A DNA stretch of 64,000 nt from Shinisaurus crocodilurus (GCA_021292165.1 CM037878.1:6388804-6452803); one strand, 5' to 3'. Shown: positions 43,979 through 56,193, counted from the first letter of the stretch. Translations and numbers: made by a program. Notes: a model not told the origin generated them from the sequence alone.

Positions 43979-44412
43979 GCCGGTTCACACGACCCAGGCT
44001 GCCGGCGGGGGAGGAACCACGGGGACGTCCGCGGGGTCCGGCGGGGCACCGCACACGACCGGCGCCCCGCGTGCATGGGCAAACCCCGTAGTCCCCACAC
44101 CGCAGTGCGGGCCTCCCGGCGGTAGGGGGTGAGGCCCGGGATGCCCAGAGGGGCCGTTTGCCCCTACAGGCTGGAGTGGCGGCGGCTCCGGCCGCTCTGG
44201 GCTGCCGTCTCTGTGGGGACCCCGCGGGACGGCCGCCCGCTGTTCCGACGGCACGGTGACCACGCGCGGTAGGGGCTTACCCCTCTACCGACCATGGTCA
44301 CTTTGCGAGCGTCCCACGCGCGGCTCTCCCGCGGGGGCACCCCCAGTCGGCGTGCACACGACACGGGGACCGCGGGGGACTTGCGGTTCCCGTGTCGTGC
44401 GAACAAGCCCAG
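43979..44412. mobile_element. CpG-rich element with TIR-like ends
   Basis: GGGCCGGTTCACACGAC at the left and GTCGTGCGAACAAGCCC at the right are inverted with a few mismatches. The interior is extremely CpG-rich, unlike its flanks. The target duplication was not resolved (AGAGTC lies near both ends). Confidence 0.65.
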
Positions 44413-45154
44413 AGTCTCTGGTGTCACGTAATAGTCTGCATTCGAGCAAAGCCTACCTAGAAAGCAAATTGAATACTTTCGTTTTCCTATCTGTATTGAC
44501 TGTGTTCTGTTTATATTGGGAAATTCCTGTAGTCTATTAGTTTGGCTCCATTAAACTCTTTTGTAACTGACTAGTTTGTGGCTTCCCTGTGTTTCCAAGG
44601 GGATTCCTTGTCAATTTCACTCGGGGCTGAAAGTAAAGGTTTTGACAGCGGTGTACAGGGCATGACTTCCGTGCCGGTTAACTCTTAAGGTGCCGAACCT
44701 GCACAACGGACCAAGCTCGGTCCGCCACAAATTCAAATATTAAAAAATGGAAGACCCAAAAGAAACCAAACACAGGGAAGAGCTGCACCTCTGAAACGTC
44801 ACCGCTTGCAGAAGCAGAGTGAGCATATCACTAGGTTCACACAGAAGTGAGTCCCACTGACTTCAATGGAACTTGCTTCCCAGCAAGTATGTTTAGGCTG
44901 CAGTGCCTTGTGCACACCTAGGAGTCTGAGTAAGTGCCCCCCCCCCCCCATAGAGCACAGTGGGATTTCCTTCTGAATACACATCCAAAGGATTGGGCTG
45001 CAAGCCCCTAAGACCAGCTGAAACCAAAATAACTTGCTTTTGAGGAAATCTATTTAGGATTGTTAAACTCTCAGATTTCCAAAGAAAGGCTTTTAAGAGA
45101 GTTCGTGATTCTGAGCCACACTTACCCCAATTCAAAAACATTTGCCTCATCAGG
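44413..45154. other. No gene; short MITE-like piece at 44829-44905
   Basis: AGTGAGTCCCACTGACTTCA then GCAAGTATGTTTAGGCTGCA matches the short MITE also at 29049 and 46555. Confidence 0.5.
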
Positions 45155-45580
45155 TAGGGCTGTTTGCTAGGGACATACAGACTTTGTTAAATGTGTTCCA
45201 GCTGCGTTTTGTGGATTTTCAGGTGCCTTTTGTTCTGGCATCTGCTCACAGATGGAATTGGATTTTGCACAAATACGTGTGTATGCATTTGCTCAAATTC
45301 ACAGTTCCAAAGCAGCACAAAATTCCCCCCAAAATGCGCATTTTCACATTTTAGCCTATGGGAGGAAATGCTCATTTTTGGTTAGCATTTTTTTTAAAAA
45401 AAAAATTCTATGACTAAATTTGCGTAAAGTTATGGAATAGTAAAAAAAAAACAGTCTGCAAATCCATGGAATCTGTGTGACTCAGGAAAAGCCAGTCCAT
45501 TGTGGAGTCCGCAGGCCGGATTCATAGAAATCCAAACTCATCTGAGTCCATTATGGATTTCTCGGACGGCCCTACCACTT
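45155..45580. mobile_element. Probable hAT-like element
   Basis: GGTAGGGCTGT at the left and ACGGCCCTACC at the right are inverted with one mismatch. The interior matches 4640-5023 in reverse orientation (GAAATCCAAACTCATCTGAG region). No clear target duplication. Confidence 0.6.
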
Positions 45581-46918
45581 GCCTTGTAATACCTATGGGA
45601 AACCGGCTGTGAAATTTCACAACACCGGCTAGCCCATGGCTGCTGGGATTTTCCACTGTACTCATGTGTCTTTTAAAAATAAATATTTCCGCTATGATTG
45701 CAAGTGTCTCTCAGCTGCCAATGCACTCCCAACCCCAGTGAAAGGATTTATGACCAGGATGTGTCTTGGAGCGTATAGTACCTGGGTGCGTTTAATTAGG
45801 GAACACCTGTCCTTACAAGTTACAGGATTACACAATGGGAGGTGGGGGGGGGGAGAACAGCTGCTGAGTTGGGGGCGATGGGAGGGGAAACCAGTTGGTT
45901 GCATAGCAGACCGTTAGCTCCGTGCCAACACTCCAAGCCAACAGGCCTCGTAGGGTGGGACTGGGTGCAGTTGGGAAGCCAAGACAATTTTCTTGTACCA
46001 TGTATCATCTGCTTCTTGGCAGTAGCTGCTCCAAACCTTCCCAACTTGGAGAGAATGGGTTCCCATCGCCAGGTGGCTTCCCCAGCATTTAACTGAACTA
46101 GCGTGAGTACAGCTGATTTTGTTCCTGGCTTCTTCTCCAGCGTCTTCTTGGTCTATGCAAATTCTCACTCCTATCCTGTACCTAGGATCTCCACACTCCC
46201 ACCCCAATAAGTCACCAGGGATTGAACCCAGCCAACAGAAGGAATCCATGAAACATTCCCCTTGAACCTGCTTCAGCTGCATGTACATTTCACCGTCTCA
46301 CTGGAGTTCTCCCTTTTCACCTCTATGGAGTCTGAGCTGCCAAGAAATTGCTCAGGGTGGAATCATTCTAAAGCAAATGTTGGGGGGGGGGGTCTTTGAC
46401 CATTTTTTCCTCCAAAGAGCTCACTCTTGCAACTCAGCTGAACTTTTTTTGGGTGGGGAGGGAATCACCGCGTGTAAAACGAACAAATCGTGCCCGGTCA
46501 AAATTAGGGATACTTATGACATTCCGTTCAAATTTCTCTGTGGAGTCTGGGATTCTCGGACTGTAATTCTATACTCGCTTACTTGCGAGTAAGCTCCATT
46601 GACTTCAGTGGGACATACTTCTGAGTAAACATAGACGGGATTGCAGTCTCGGTTAGCTAGTCTTATTTCCAAACTATGTGGAGACCACTAATGCATGCCC
46701 GGCTTCCATTTCCTTTGTTTATTCTCATCTTTCCCCGCAAAACCCTCCCTTCTGTTTTATACGCACAAATGCTTGTGGGCATTGAGCATTGAGAAAGCAG
46801 CACATGGATCTTGATGCGCTCTTGTGCTTATCTGATACTGGCCTCCTCTGATCACCCGCCATGCGCTTGCCATCTGAGCGTGTACTTTTCTGACGATTTG
46901 GTTGCGCGCTCATCCGTT
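45581..46918. other. No gene; MITE-like piece at 46555-46655
   Basis: GCGAGTAAGCTCCATTGACT then CAGTGGGACATACTTCTGAG and GGATTGCAGTC belong to the short squamate MITE. The rest is unassigned. Confidence 0.45.
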
Positions 46919-46997
46919 CATAGATTTCATAGATCATAGAGTTGGAAGGAGCCTACAAGGCTATCGAGTCCAACCCCCTGCTCAATGCAGGAAACTG
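46919..46997 (-). mobile_element. CR1-type tail of a 5S-derived SINE (copy 7, tail only)
   Basis: CATAGATTTCATAGATCATA then GAGTTGGAAGGAGCCTACAA and CTCAATGCAGGAAACT are identical in style to the tails of copies 2 and 5. The 5S part is missing. Confidence 0.75.
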
Positions 46998-47705
46998 TGC
47001 TCATTGGTAAAAATTGAGGGGGAGGGGGGAGGAAGACAAGAACAAATGGACAGAGATTAAAGCTGTGACAAACCGTGCATGCAACGGGGCTAGAATTAAT
47101 TGCAGAAATCTTCCATGTTAAATCGAAAGGAGCATTACGTTGAGCCGAGTGCACTCATGGAACAATCGTGGCATGTGGAACCAGGAAAATGTGCTGAAAG
47201 TGTATTTCACAGAACCCACATCAGCAGAAAAGATTCTGTGACCAGAGATGGTTTGGGCTGGACATTTGAGGAAATTTTAAATTTTGGCCTAGATGTGTAA
47301 AAGAAGACTGCAATCTTACATGCTTATTACAAAGAAAATACCATTGCAATCCAGTTTTCTCTCAGAGGAAGTATGTTTAGGATCATGATATCTGACAGCA
47401 CACCTCCCTGCGTTTGAGAAATAGACCCCAAGCACTTCTTTTGGGTCAAGCGGTTCATAGCTTGAGGTGATCACTTGCCAAAAATATCCAAAATATTAAC
47501 TTGGTAATACACGGTTGCCTTGTAACCCACTATGCTTGCTGTTGAGTTTCCACATGATGTATGTGTTAGATGTGTTTTTTTTTTCATTGTCACAGCATAT
47601 ATCTCACTCCCCAAACACTAAAATGTTCACAGCTTTTAACAGTGTTCTAGTGATGAGTAGACCCCCTCTCCTGCAAATCCAATCCAGAAGGAAGTTAGTG
47701 TAAAT
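46998..47705. other. No gene recognised
   Basis: AT-rich, with no element signature. Confidence 0.4.
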
Positions 47706-48040
47706 CGGGGTGCTGAACCTCAGCCCGGGGGCCAAATCCAGCCCACCTCAGGCCACGCCCCCTTCCCCTGCCCTCACCCCCTTTTGCCCAACCACTGATA
47801 ATTTGGCGGCGGTTCCCTGGCTTTTGCATGCCTTTCCCGCAATTCTGAAAGGTTGAAATGTCTCTGCTGAGGCTTAATTCCTGGCAGTCAGAGAGCTTTA
47901 AGCTAACTACGCAGGCATTCTTTTGCATTTCTGGTATTTTAGCCCTGCCCTTTTTGCCAGTGGCCTTGCCCACCCCTGGAAAGTGGCCGCCAAAAGCTTC
48001 TCCAAAATGGAACTTGGCTCTCAGGCTAAAAGAGGTTCAG
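47706..48040. mobile_element. hAT-like element, same family as 9195 and 21494
   Basis: CTGAACCTCAGCCCGGGGGC and CAAATCC at the left pair with GGCTCTCAGGCTAAAAGAGG then TTCAG at the right. It is about 335 bp. The flanking duplication was not resolved. Confidence 0.7.
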
Positions 48041-48595
48041 TAGAAGGCTTTCTTGGCCGTGCACCGGGCATATGGGGAATTAATCTGGCCTCTGGATTAG
48101 GTCCAGCTTGGACATCTGGGGTAGTGGTGGCAGTGCCCAGTGGGATGGGCCATGTGAAGGCAGAGTGATGATGTCATCACTGGGCACCAGAAGGGCCTGG
48201 GGCTTTATTATTTGTAATATATTTATGCCTTACCTAGCCTACTAAACAATGAATGGTTCATGAGGCTCACGTGGGTTCTAGTCCATATTCATTTCCAACC
48301 GAACTCTGTGTGGTCTGGAGACCAATCTGGATGGAAACCATGGAGTTGGGGGGGAAAGGATAAGAATCCCAATTCTAGAAGGGGGGGAAAATCTATTCAA
48401 TTGGGAGGGAGGAGGATAGGAGGCGGTCACCCTTACTATATGGCCTTGTTTGTATGGACAAGACCTGGAGAGAAGAGCAAGATGAATCAAAGTGAGGGTA
48501 TCTCAGTGCGACTTTGCACATTATCAAACATGGGAAGGACGTGGGAGGTAGTACGCATGACATGACCCATGTGCTCCCTTATGGCTGGCATGCTG

Positions 48596-48813
48596 TGCGA
48601 TATTTATTTAATATTTATCTATTTGTTAATATTATTTATCCAGGAGCCCCAAGCGGTGTACGTGATCCTCCTCTCCATTTTATCCTCACTACAACCCTAT
48701 GAGGTAGGTTAGGCTGAGAGTCCGTGACTGGCCCAAAGTCATCCGGTGAGCTTCATGGCAGAGCGGGCACTAGAACCCGGACCCTCCCGAGCCCCACTAG
48801 GCCACACTGGCTT
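48596..48813 (-). mobile_element. MIR-like SINE
   Basis: The minus strand has AAGCCAGTGTGGCCTAGTGG, GGTTCTAGTGCCCGCTCTG, the CORE-like middle and a degraded tail. Confidence 0.88.
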
Positions 48814-50479
48814 GCTAAGGTAGCCCACTTCTCCCATTTATGTATTTCATGCATTTGTGTACTGTCTGTCATCAGTCGATTCCAAGGCAGCTTATAATAA
48901 TTATATGACAAAATTCAGGCAGCAACAATGAAAACTTTAGAAGTGAAGACTAAAAGAAGAAGGAGGAATCTCTTGCGGATTGCCCCTGACCTTAAAGCTT
49001 GTGTGGTGCTCCTTACAGAGGAATTGGGCAACTTACCTTGGACATTATGCAAGAACTACAGAAAGAGGAAGTGCGCATCGTTTCCTCTCCCCGTGCTAGA
49101 GCTTCCCCCATTTTGTGTGGGGTGGGGGGACGTTCAGATCCAGAAGCTCCCCTTTGTGAACCCTCCTTGAAACGTTCCGAGGCCTGGCCATCAGCCAGGA
49201 ACTGCCCTCCAGCGCATGTGTCTTGCCTCAGTTTCCCCTGCGTTGTCAGACTGGCGTGCCTGTCTCCCAAGGGCTTTCCTCCCACTTTGCAGCCTTTCGA
49301 AGCTGGAAAGCATGTGTGGTGGCAGCTATATGAGCAAGCAGCATTGCACATCTTCTTCCAGCTGTAAATCAGCAATAGCAATATTAACTTGAAGGAGTCC
49401 TCGGCTGCCCAGGGCTTCTTCCATCCTCGATGAAAGGAATAATTCTCAGCACGCAACAACCTACCCTCTGTTTCACGGCTGTTGGTCCCAGCCCCTGCAA
49501 TGTTCCTTTGAAGGTTTATTTTCCTAGTGGCATAAATAGATCCATATGGATGTCTAAAAACAAACTTGCAGAGGCTCTGCTCCTTTGATATCTGCACGAC
49601 AGGCAGACATTCAACATGTGCAGCTGTTTCTTGACACAGGGGTGCTGAGCAGGACAGAGCTCCACCTGCTGAACATCTGAGTGCAAAAAACCACTGCGGA
49701 TAAAAGGACAACAAAGTGACAAATGGACTGGTGAAATATAAACCATTTGTCAATGCAAGGAGGCCGAGAATGCTGTTCCAAAATATTAAGGGTCAATTTA
49801 CATGGCACATTTATCAATCACAGGATGGTAGCAGCTGTTGCCTTCCTTTAGCAACTGAGCATTCGAAGATGTATCCCAGCTCCACTTTCATGGGCTGCTT
49901 GGCTGTATCACATGAACCAATGTCCTAGGAGTTAGGAGACTCGGAGTTAGGGGTGAGCAATTGGGTGGCCAATTTGCTGAATGACCCCAGATTATATAGG
50001 GGGCTGGCTAGGGGATACTGGGAGCTGTAGTCCAATACATCAAGTTGGGGAAGGCTGCATTTGATTGTAACTCCTTGGGGCAGGGACCTGCCTGTACCAT
50101 TCTCTACTCAATAAGGCAACACAACTCGTTGAGCTTGCTGGGTGCCAAATGGATAGGCAAGAAGTTCCCTCCTAGGTTTGGAGAGAGCTAACAGCCAGCA
50201 GATGGGGTCATCGGGGGTGGGGGTTGAGAGGCTTCTCCTACGAAGGGTGTGTGAGAGTCTGGAGCATTTCCGTAGGCCCAGAGTGTGGAAGACACAGATT
50301 GGAGCTCCAGGAAAGAAGCCTCAAGCTGGGCGAGGAATGCACAAGGCAGAATGGGCCGGGACACGCAGCTCTGGACTGCCCGTCAAACTAAGGAGGGTCC
50401 TTGCTTGATGAAAATGGTCACCTGGAGGATGTCCATGGATGGTGTTGACCTGATCTACAAGTAGGGTGGCCACGTGTCC
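48814..50479. other. No gene; partial MITE at about 50009-50057
   Basis: GGGAGCTGTAGTCCAATACA then CAAGTTGGGGAAGGCTGC is a right-half MITE. The minus-strand frame at 49013-49753 (246 codons) has no recognisable domain or splice context. Confidence 0.4.
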
Positions 50480-50790
50480 TAGAATCATAGAATCATAGAA
50501 AGGTAGAGTTGGAAGGGGCCTACCAGGCCATCGAGTTCAACCCCCTGCTCAATGCAGGAATCCAGGTCAAAGCATCCCTGACAGATGGCCGTCCAGCTGC
50601 ACCTTGAATGCCTCCAGATGGGGAGAGCCCACCACCTCCCTAGGTAGCTGGTTCCATTGTCTTATTGCTCTGACAGTCAGGAAATTTTTCCTGATGTTTA
50701 GGTGGAATCTGGGTTCCTGTAACTTGAGCCCATTATTCCGTGGGATGATCGAGAAGAGATCCTGTCCCTCCTCTGTGTGAGCCTTGTTTA
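50480..50790 (-). mobile_element. CR1 LINE 3' end
   Basis: The minus-strand coding FHLNIRKNFLTVRAIRQWNQ then LPREVVGSPHLEAFKVQLDG is uninterrupted. A small deletion removes the CRTR part. It ends with three ATTCTATG-type units. Confidence 0.9.
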
Positions 50791-53396
50791 CAGAGGACAG
50801 CCCTCTGCCTGAAGGCACCCTGTGCTTGAAGGGCTGTCCAGTTCAACTCCAGTTTAAAGATGAAGAACCCTCTGAAGGGAGAGTGGCTGGACTCTGGAGG
50901 TTGCCCACCCCCAGGGAGCCCCTGGACAGTAGCCTCACAAGGCACAGCGCTCACCTGGTCACCGTCTTCCCCACTAGGGTGAGATATACTGTATTTCTAT
51001 TTAAATGATAATCATTTTATAATTAACATATGCAAATGTATGCAAATCGGTGTCCTCTTTTTTTTCAGTGATGCATCGCCTCCTTTTTTAGCCATGCGTA
51101 AGTGGCCGCACTATCTATGAGGCCATCGAAACCAAAGAGAGAACCGCCTTGGAAGTGTACAGTCACGACCAGCCTTTGTCAGGCATTTCAAGCTGACAAA
51201 CAGCAGGTTGAAGCTTCTGCCACTGGAGCAGAAGGACAGGGGGTTCACTCCTACAGGGGCCAGCCCAGCAGCTCCGAAGCACATGGGGTCAAAACCCCTC
51301 CCTCCCTCCCTTCATTCTGACCTAATAGAAACTAAGGCTCTGGTGCTCTGGAGCCTCAGAAACCAGGAATGTATATGTACCACCACATTAAAAATCAGTA
51401 AAAACAAAGTTTGGAAAGAACATCCTAAGTACACTCACTGAAGCCCACTCCAGTGCCTGCCAACAAGACGTCACCTGAGTTAGCCTCTCTGCCTGCATTC
51501 CTTCTTTGGGACATTGCAAAGGCAAAATCCAGCTTCGTTTGGGGACAGAGTGTTTCACCCCTTGATCCTGGCACCCCGATCGCAAATGTAATGTTAGACA
51601 TTCCTATGAAAGGGACAAAGACAAAGTGTGCATCGCAGCACCAACACGAGAATCGACGGCATGTCCACATTTGGAAAACTGTACAGTTCTGGTCACTCCA
51701 CCTCAAAAAGGATATTAGGTCAGGGGAGCCATTGGTAAGATTTGTGGGTTCCCTGGGAAATTTCAGGAAAATATTGGGACATGGTTTTCCTTGAAGACGC
51801 TCCCCCACACGGTACAGAATCCACATCTCTCTCTCTCTCTCCCTCTCTGTCTCCGTCTCTCCCCTTCTCTCTTTCTCTCTCTTCACTCTTCCCCCTTTCT
51901 CTCTGTCTATTCCCCTTTCTCTATTACCATTCTCTCTTCCTCTTCTCTCTCTTTCACCTTCTCTCTCTCTTTCACCTTCTCCCCCCCCCAATCTCACCTC
52001 CCCCCATGCAGCAGGGCGGATTAGCACTGGGGCAGAGGCCACACAACTTTCTGTCCTGCCTTTTGGTCTGCTAAAAATTGCACACACTCCCTAATTCCCC
52101 ACCCCTACGACTGAGATCTGTGTCTTTTCTGCCAGAGTGAGAAAAGCAGCCTGGGGCAATTTTTATTATTATTATTATTATTTTAAAGCAGAGAAACAGC
52201 CTGCTCAAAGATGGGAGTGTGTGTGGCGCAGTTCCTCGGTGCCCCCGGCTCTTCTGCTCCTGACTGCAGCCTCCCAAGGCTGCTTTTCATTTTTTTTAAA
52301 AAAAAGCCACTGGGGGGACAGAGAGACAGGACTCTTCATCACCATTCACCGGGGGGGGGGGCTCTACTACGGCTGGACTTTGGGGTGCAAATCCGGGCCC
52401 TGCAGTCTCCCCCCAAACTACCAGATGATTGGCAGCTGCTACCGTGGCAGGCCCCCATGGGACGCAGCGGGACTTTGGGGGAAATGGAGACGGAGGACCG
52501 GGCTGGAGTCTCGGCAGCGGACACTTCGCTGTGCAATGCCCTTGCCTGACTACGCGTTAAAAAAGAAAGGAACTGCTTCCTGCCGCCTCCCGGTAAGCTG
52601 GTGTGTGTGTGTGTGTGTGTGTGTAGGAGAACAGAGAGACCAGGGCCCATCTTACGCCAGGCTGCAAGACAGTCGGGGGTCCTGATTCGCCAGTTGAAGT
52701 CCAATAGTATACCCCCCCCTCTCCCCGCCAGGCCTTGTGCACATGTGCCATGCTGCAAGTTAGCTACCGATGGCACGCGGGGCCAGGGCTCTCTCCAGGA
52801 CACGGCCGTTGTGCGCAACATCCAGTCCAGTTCTACGTGGAGTAGCTCTTGTCGAGGCCTGTTAAGGTTGTGTTCGGAATCTCTTGCGCTTAGTGAGTAC
52901 ACGGAGGAAACGCACCGTGTGTCTGTCAGGGCCGGCGGTGAGAGAGGCCAACGGCTTCGACTCTGGTGCAGTGACTCCCCAGCTCTCTCGTCTCTTCCCG
53001 GGTCTGTTTCCTTCTGCGCTTTGATCCGCCTTCCGCTCACCTTGAAGGGTTTATTATTTTGGCCTCCAAACGCAGCTGGTCCTGGTCTTGCCTCAAGTCA
53101 AAACGCTCCTTCATGCATTTTACGGTATTTTGAAAAACAAGGGTTTGGGGCTGCACAGCCAGTGAAAACAGAGCCTGACTTCCACTCCAAAAACACACCC
53201 TGGGACAGAAATGGCATTATCTGGGGCGCCTTATCCTCAGGTTACCCAGCGGCATTAGAAGACGGGCTGGGACGGAGTCAGTAAACAGCTCCCTTTGAGC
53301 TTGCTTTGGATGAAAGAAACCCTGGTTGTGGTGGGGACTTGGAGGAAAGAGAGAGAGGGCACACCCCACAAGTGACCCTTAAAGGTGATCCTGTGG
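50791..53396. other. No gene; CT-rich tract and GT repeat
   Basis: A CT-rich low-complexity tract covers about 51823-51990 and a GT repeat about 52601-52624. Open frames here are products of low complexity. Confidence 0.5.
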
Positions 53397-53404
53397 TCCT
53401 AGAT

Positions 53405-53582
53405 CAGGGGTCTTCAAACTTTTTAAACAGGGGGCCAGTTCATTGTCCCTCAGACTGTTGGGGGGGGCGGACTATAGTTTGAAAAAAATATGAACGAATG
53501 GATCAAGTGAAAAAAAAGGACCCGGGTCCCCTTTTTTTTACTTGATAGAGGTGAATTTTTTCCTCTTAAATGGAAAGTTATT

Positions 53583-53613
<31 letters not shown>

Positions 53614-54003
53614 TTTCATTTATTTCATTTTTATACCGCCCAATAGCTGAAGCTCTCTGGGCGGTTTACAGCAATTAACAAGACAGTCCCTGCCCGCAGG
53701 CTTACAATCTAAAAAGACACGACACACAAGGAAAAAGGAATGGGGAAGGAAGAAGGGGGAATATTAATGAATACTCCTGGCAGGGCTGGTGGTATTTACA
53801 TATATAGTTGCACAATTGTTTCATGCCTAACACGAATATACTTTTGTTTTTGCCATCACACAAATGAGCATACTCGACAAAAGAATCGGCGCTTGAAGCG
53901 AAAGAGTTAAAAAAAGGTCTGCTTCCGCCGATCGGCCGCCGGGCCGGATAAAAAGGCAAGGCGGGCCGGATGTGGCCCGCGGGCCTTAGTTTGAAGACCC
54001 CTG
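53405..54003. mobile_element. hAT element with perfect 16-bp TIRs
   Basis: CAGGGGTCTTCAAACT at the left and AGTTTGAAGACCCCTG at the right are exact complements. They are flanked by perfect 8-bp repeats TCCTAGAT (53397-53404 and 54004-54011). The interior carries GGGCCGGATGTGGCCCGCGG and no transposase. A LINE terminus lies inside it. Confidence 0.95.
53582..53775 (-). mobile_element. LINE 3' terminus nested in a hAT
   Basis: The minus strand matches 33040-33220 (TTTTTAGATTGTAAGCCTGC, GGGCAGGGACTGTC) and ends in a long (AAAT)n tract at 53582-53630. It entered after the hAT was in place. Confidence 0.85.
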
Positions 54004-54011
54004 TCCTAGAT

Positions 54012-54605
54012 GAACTGAAACGGGGTGGGCGTGCGGGGTGGGGTGGGGTAGGCGTTGGGAAGACACCGCCTCTCTGCCTAACTAAGCTACCACAGACTCC
54101 AGGAGGACTCGAACCAGGATTTCCAGGGGCCCAGGCGGAGAGCTTTTGTGTCGAACTATCACGGGCGGTGAACACGACGTGCTCCAAATTGTCCCTGTTT
54201 ACGAAGTGCAGTCCCTCTTTTCTGCTCCTGTTAAATCACTACCCATACTCTCAGTGGTCGTCCTGCCGCTAGGGCTGAGCGGGCTCTGGGCAAAATGCCC
54301 CCAGGCAACTCCAAGATCCTTCTCGCTTGTAGTCTTGTTGAGCCAAGTATCCCCCATCCTGTAACTGTGCATTTGGTTCCTTTTTCCTAGGTGCAGCACT
54401 TGGCATTTATCACACTCCTGGGCGCATCACCCCCGATTTCTCTTCCCCCTGACCACCCTCTCTGTCTCTCTCCCCTCCCCCGCCCAGCCTTCTCTTTTCC
54501 TCTTCCTCTTCCTCTCTCTCTCTGTCTCTCTCTCTCTCCACGCTTCCTCCACCTCCCACCACCCACCCCTGTGCTTGCTCTCCACCATGCCTTACCAGGC
54601 AAGAG

Positions 54606-54646
<41 letters not shown>

Positions 54647-54764
54647 TTTTAGAGTTTGGGCCCTCTGCAAAGCTAAGCTCTAGGCCCACATCACATGGGG
54701 CCTCCTACATGCCAGGTGGGACTGCACCTCTGCTTTGCAGTGCGGCTGACCTCTTCTGAAAGGT
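54012..54764. other. No gene; CT-rich tract and (CTTT)n
   Basis: A CT-rich part covers about 54440-54560 and (TTTC)n about 54608-54648. No coding signal. Confidence 0.55.
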
Positions 54765-55400
54765 CTTTATTTATTTATTTATTTATTTACATTTATTAAT
54801 CGCCCATCTGGCCGGCAACCGGCCACCCTGGGCGATGTACATAGGATAAAACAAGATAAAATACATTTAAAACAGTATTAAAAAAATTTAAAATCATAAC
54901 CCACCCCATATTCCCACCGGAACAGCCAGGTTTTTAATAAGAGGCGGAAATTCAGCAGAGAGGGGGCATGGCGGAGGTCACTCGGGAGAGAGTTCCACAG
55001 TATGGGGGCCGCCACAGAAAAGGCCCTCTTCCTCGTCCCCACCAGTCTAGCTGCTCTGGCTGAAGGGACAAGGAGAAGGCCATCCGTGGCAGATCTTGTT
55101 GAGCGGCCCACTTGGTGTTGCTGGAGACGCTCCTTGAGATAGACTGGACCGGAGCCGTATAGGGTTTTAAAGGTCAAAACTAACACCTTGAATTCAGCTC
55201 GGCAAGCCACTGGTAGCCAGTGCAGCTCCTTGAGCACTGGCATGATGTGATCCTGCCGGCGGCTGCCTTTAAGTTAACCAAGCGAGCTGCCGTGTTCTGT
55301 ACCAAGTGTAGCTTCCGAACCATCTTCAAGGGTAACCCCACGTAGAGCTCATTACAGTAGTCTAGGCGAGAGGAGACCAAGGCATGAACCACTGATGGGT
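54765..55400 (-). mobile_element. L2-like LINE 3' end, frameshifted
   Basis: The minus strand carries VHALVSSRLDYCNELYVGLP then, in another frame, ELHWLPVACRAEFKVLVLTF and FSVAAPILWNSLPSDLRHAP, with a frameshift near 55200-55245. It is the longest L2 piece after the copy at 2613. Confidence 0.87.
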
Positions 55401-55454
55401 GGTTCTTCTTCTTCTTCTTCTTCTTCTTCTTCTTCTTCTTCTTCTTCTTCTTCT
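55401..55454. repeat. (TTC)n microsatellite
   Basis: About 17 TTC units directly next to the truncated end of the L2-like copy. Confidence 0.95.
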
Positions 55455-55483
55455 ATAGAGACATGTCAACTGGAGATGCTTTG

Positions 55484-55873
55484 AATCATAGAATCATAGA
55501 AAAGTAGAGTTGGAAGGGACCTACAAGGCCATCGAGTCCAACCCCCTGCTCAATGCAGGAATCCAGGTCAAAGCATCCCTGACAGATGTCTGTCCAGCTG
55601 CACCTTGAATGCCTCCAGAGTGGGGGAGCCCACCACCTCCCTAGGTAGTCGACTCCATTGTCTTATTGCTCTGACAGTCAGGAATTTTTTCCTGATGTGT
55701 AGGTGGAATCTGGGTTCCTGTAACTTGAGCCCATTATTCCGTGCCCTGCAAACTGGGATGATCGAGAAGAGATCCTGGCCCTCCTCTGTGTGACAACCCT
55801 TTAAGTACTACCCAATTTTGTGCCATCTACAAATTTGATAAGCGTTCCCTGCACCTCCTCATCCAAGTCATTA
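55484..55873 (-). mobile_element. CR1 LINE 3' end with internal deletion
   Basis: Terminus and C-terminal coding as in 32194. Past 55803 it jumps to TTTTGTGCCATCTACAAATT then CCTCATCCAAGTCATTAATA, sequence normally found far upstream in CR1 ORF2, so an internal part is missing. Confidence 0.85.
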
Positions 55874-56055
55874 ATAAAAATCCTCCTGCTCCTCTCTATT
55901 TTATCCTCACAACAACCCTGGGAGGTAGGTTAGGCTGAGAGTCAGGGATTGGCCCAAATTCACCCAGCAAGCTTCATGGCTGAGGGGGGACTAGAACCCA
56001 GCTCTCCCGAGTCCCAGCCCAACACTCTAACCACTACGCCACCCTGGATCTTGTC
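55874..56055 (-). mobile_element. MIR-like SINE, tail-truncated
   Basis: The minus strand has ATCCAGGGTGGCGTAGTGGT, GGTTCTAGTCCCCCCTCAG and the (GGA)n-like block, but no L2-like tail. Confidence 0.85.
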
Positions 56056-56193
56056 TCTAGAGCACATGAATATAAATGCACATGAACACTGAAGCTCCAT
56101 GGAGTGTTCAGCCTGTCCTTTGACCCATGTCAGCAGCTTCCTTCCAAGTTATATTTCCACACTCTCAGGACAATTGTGCACCAACAGTCACCC

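Noticed and set aside
49013..49753. Minus-strand frame of 246 codons as a gene
   Set aside because: No recognisable domain or conserved block; other frames overlap it equally. Could not be supported without a search.
51742..52087. Frames of 110-220 codons near 51.4-52.1 kb
   Set aside because: They translate a CT-rich low-complexity tract (Ser/Leu/Pro on one strand, Glu/Arg on the other).
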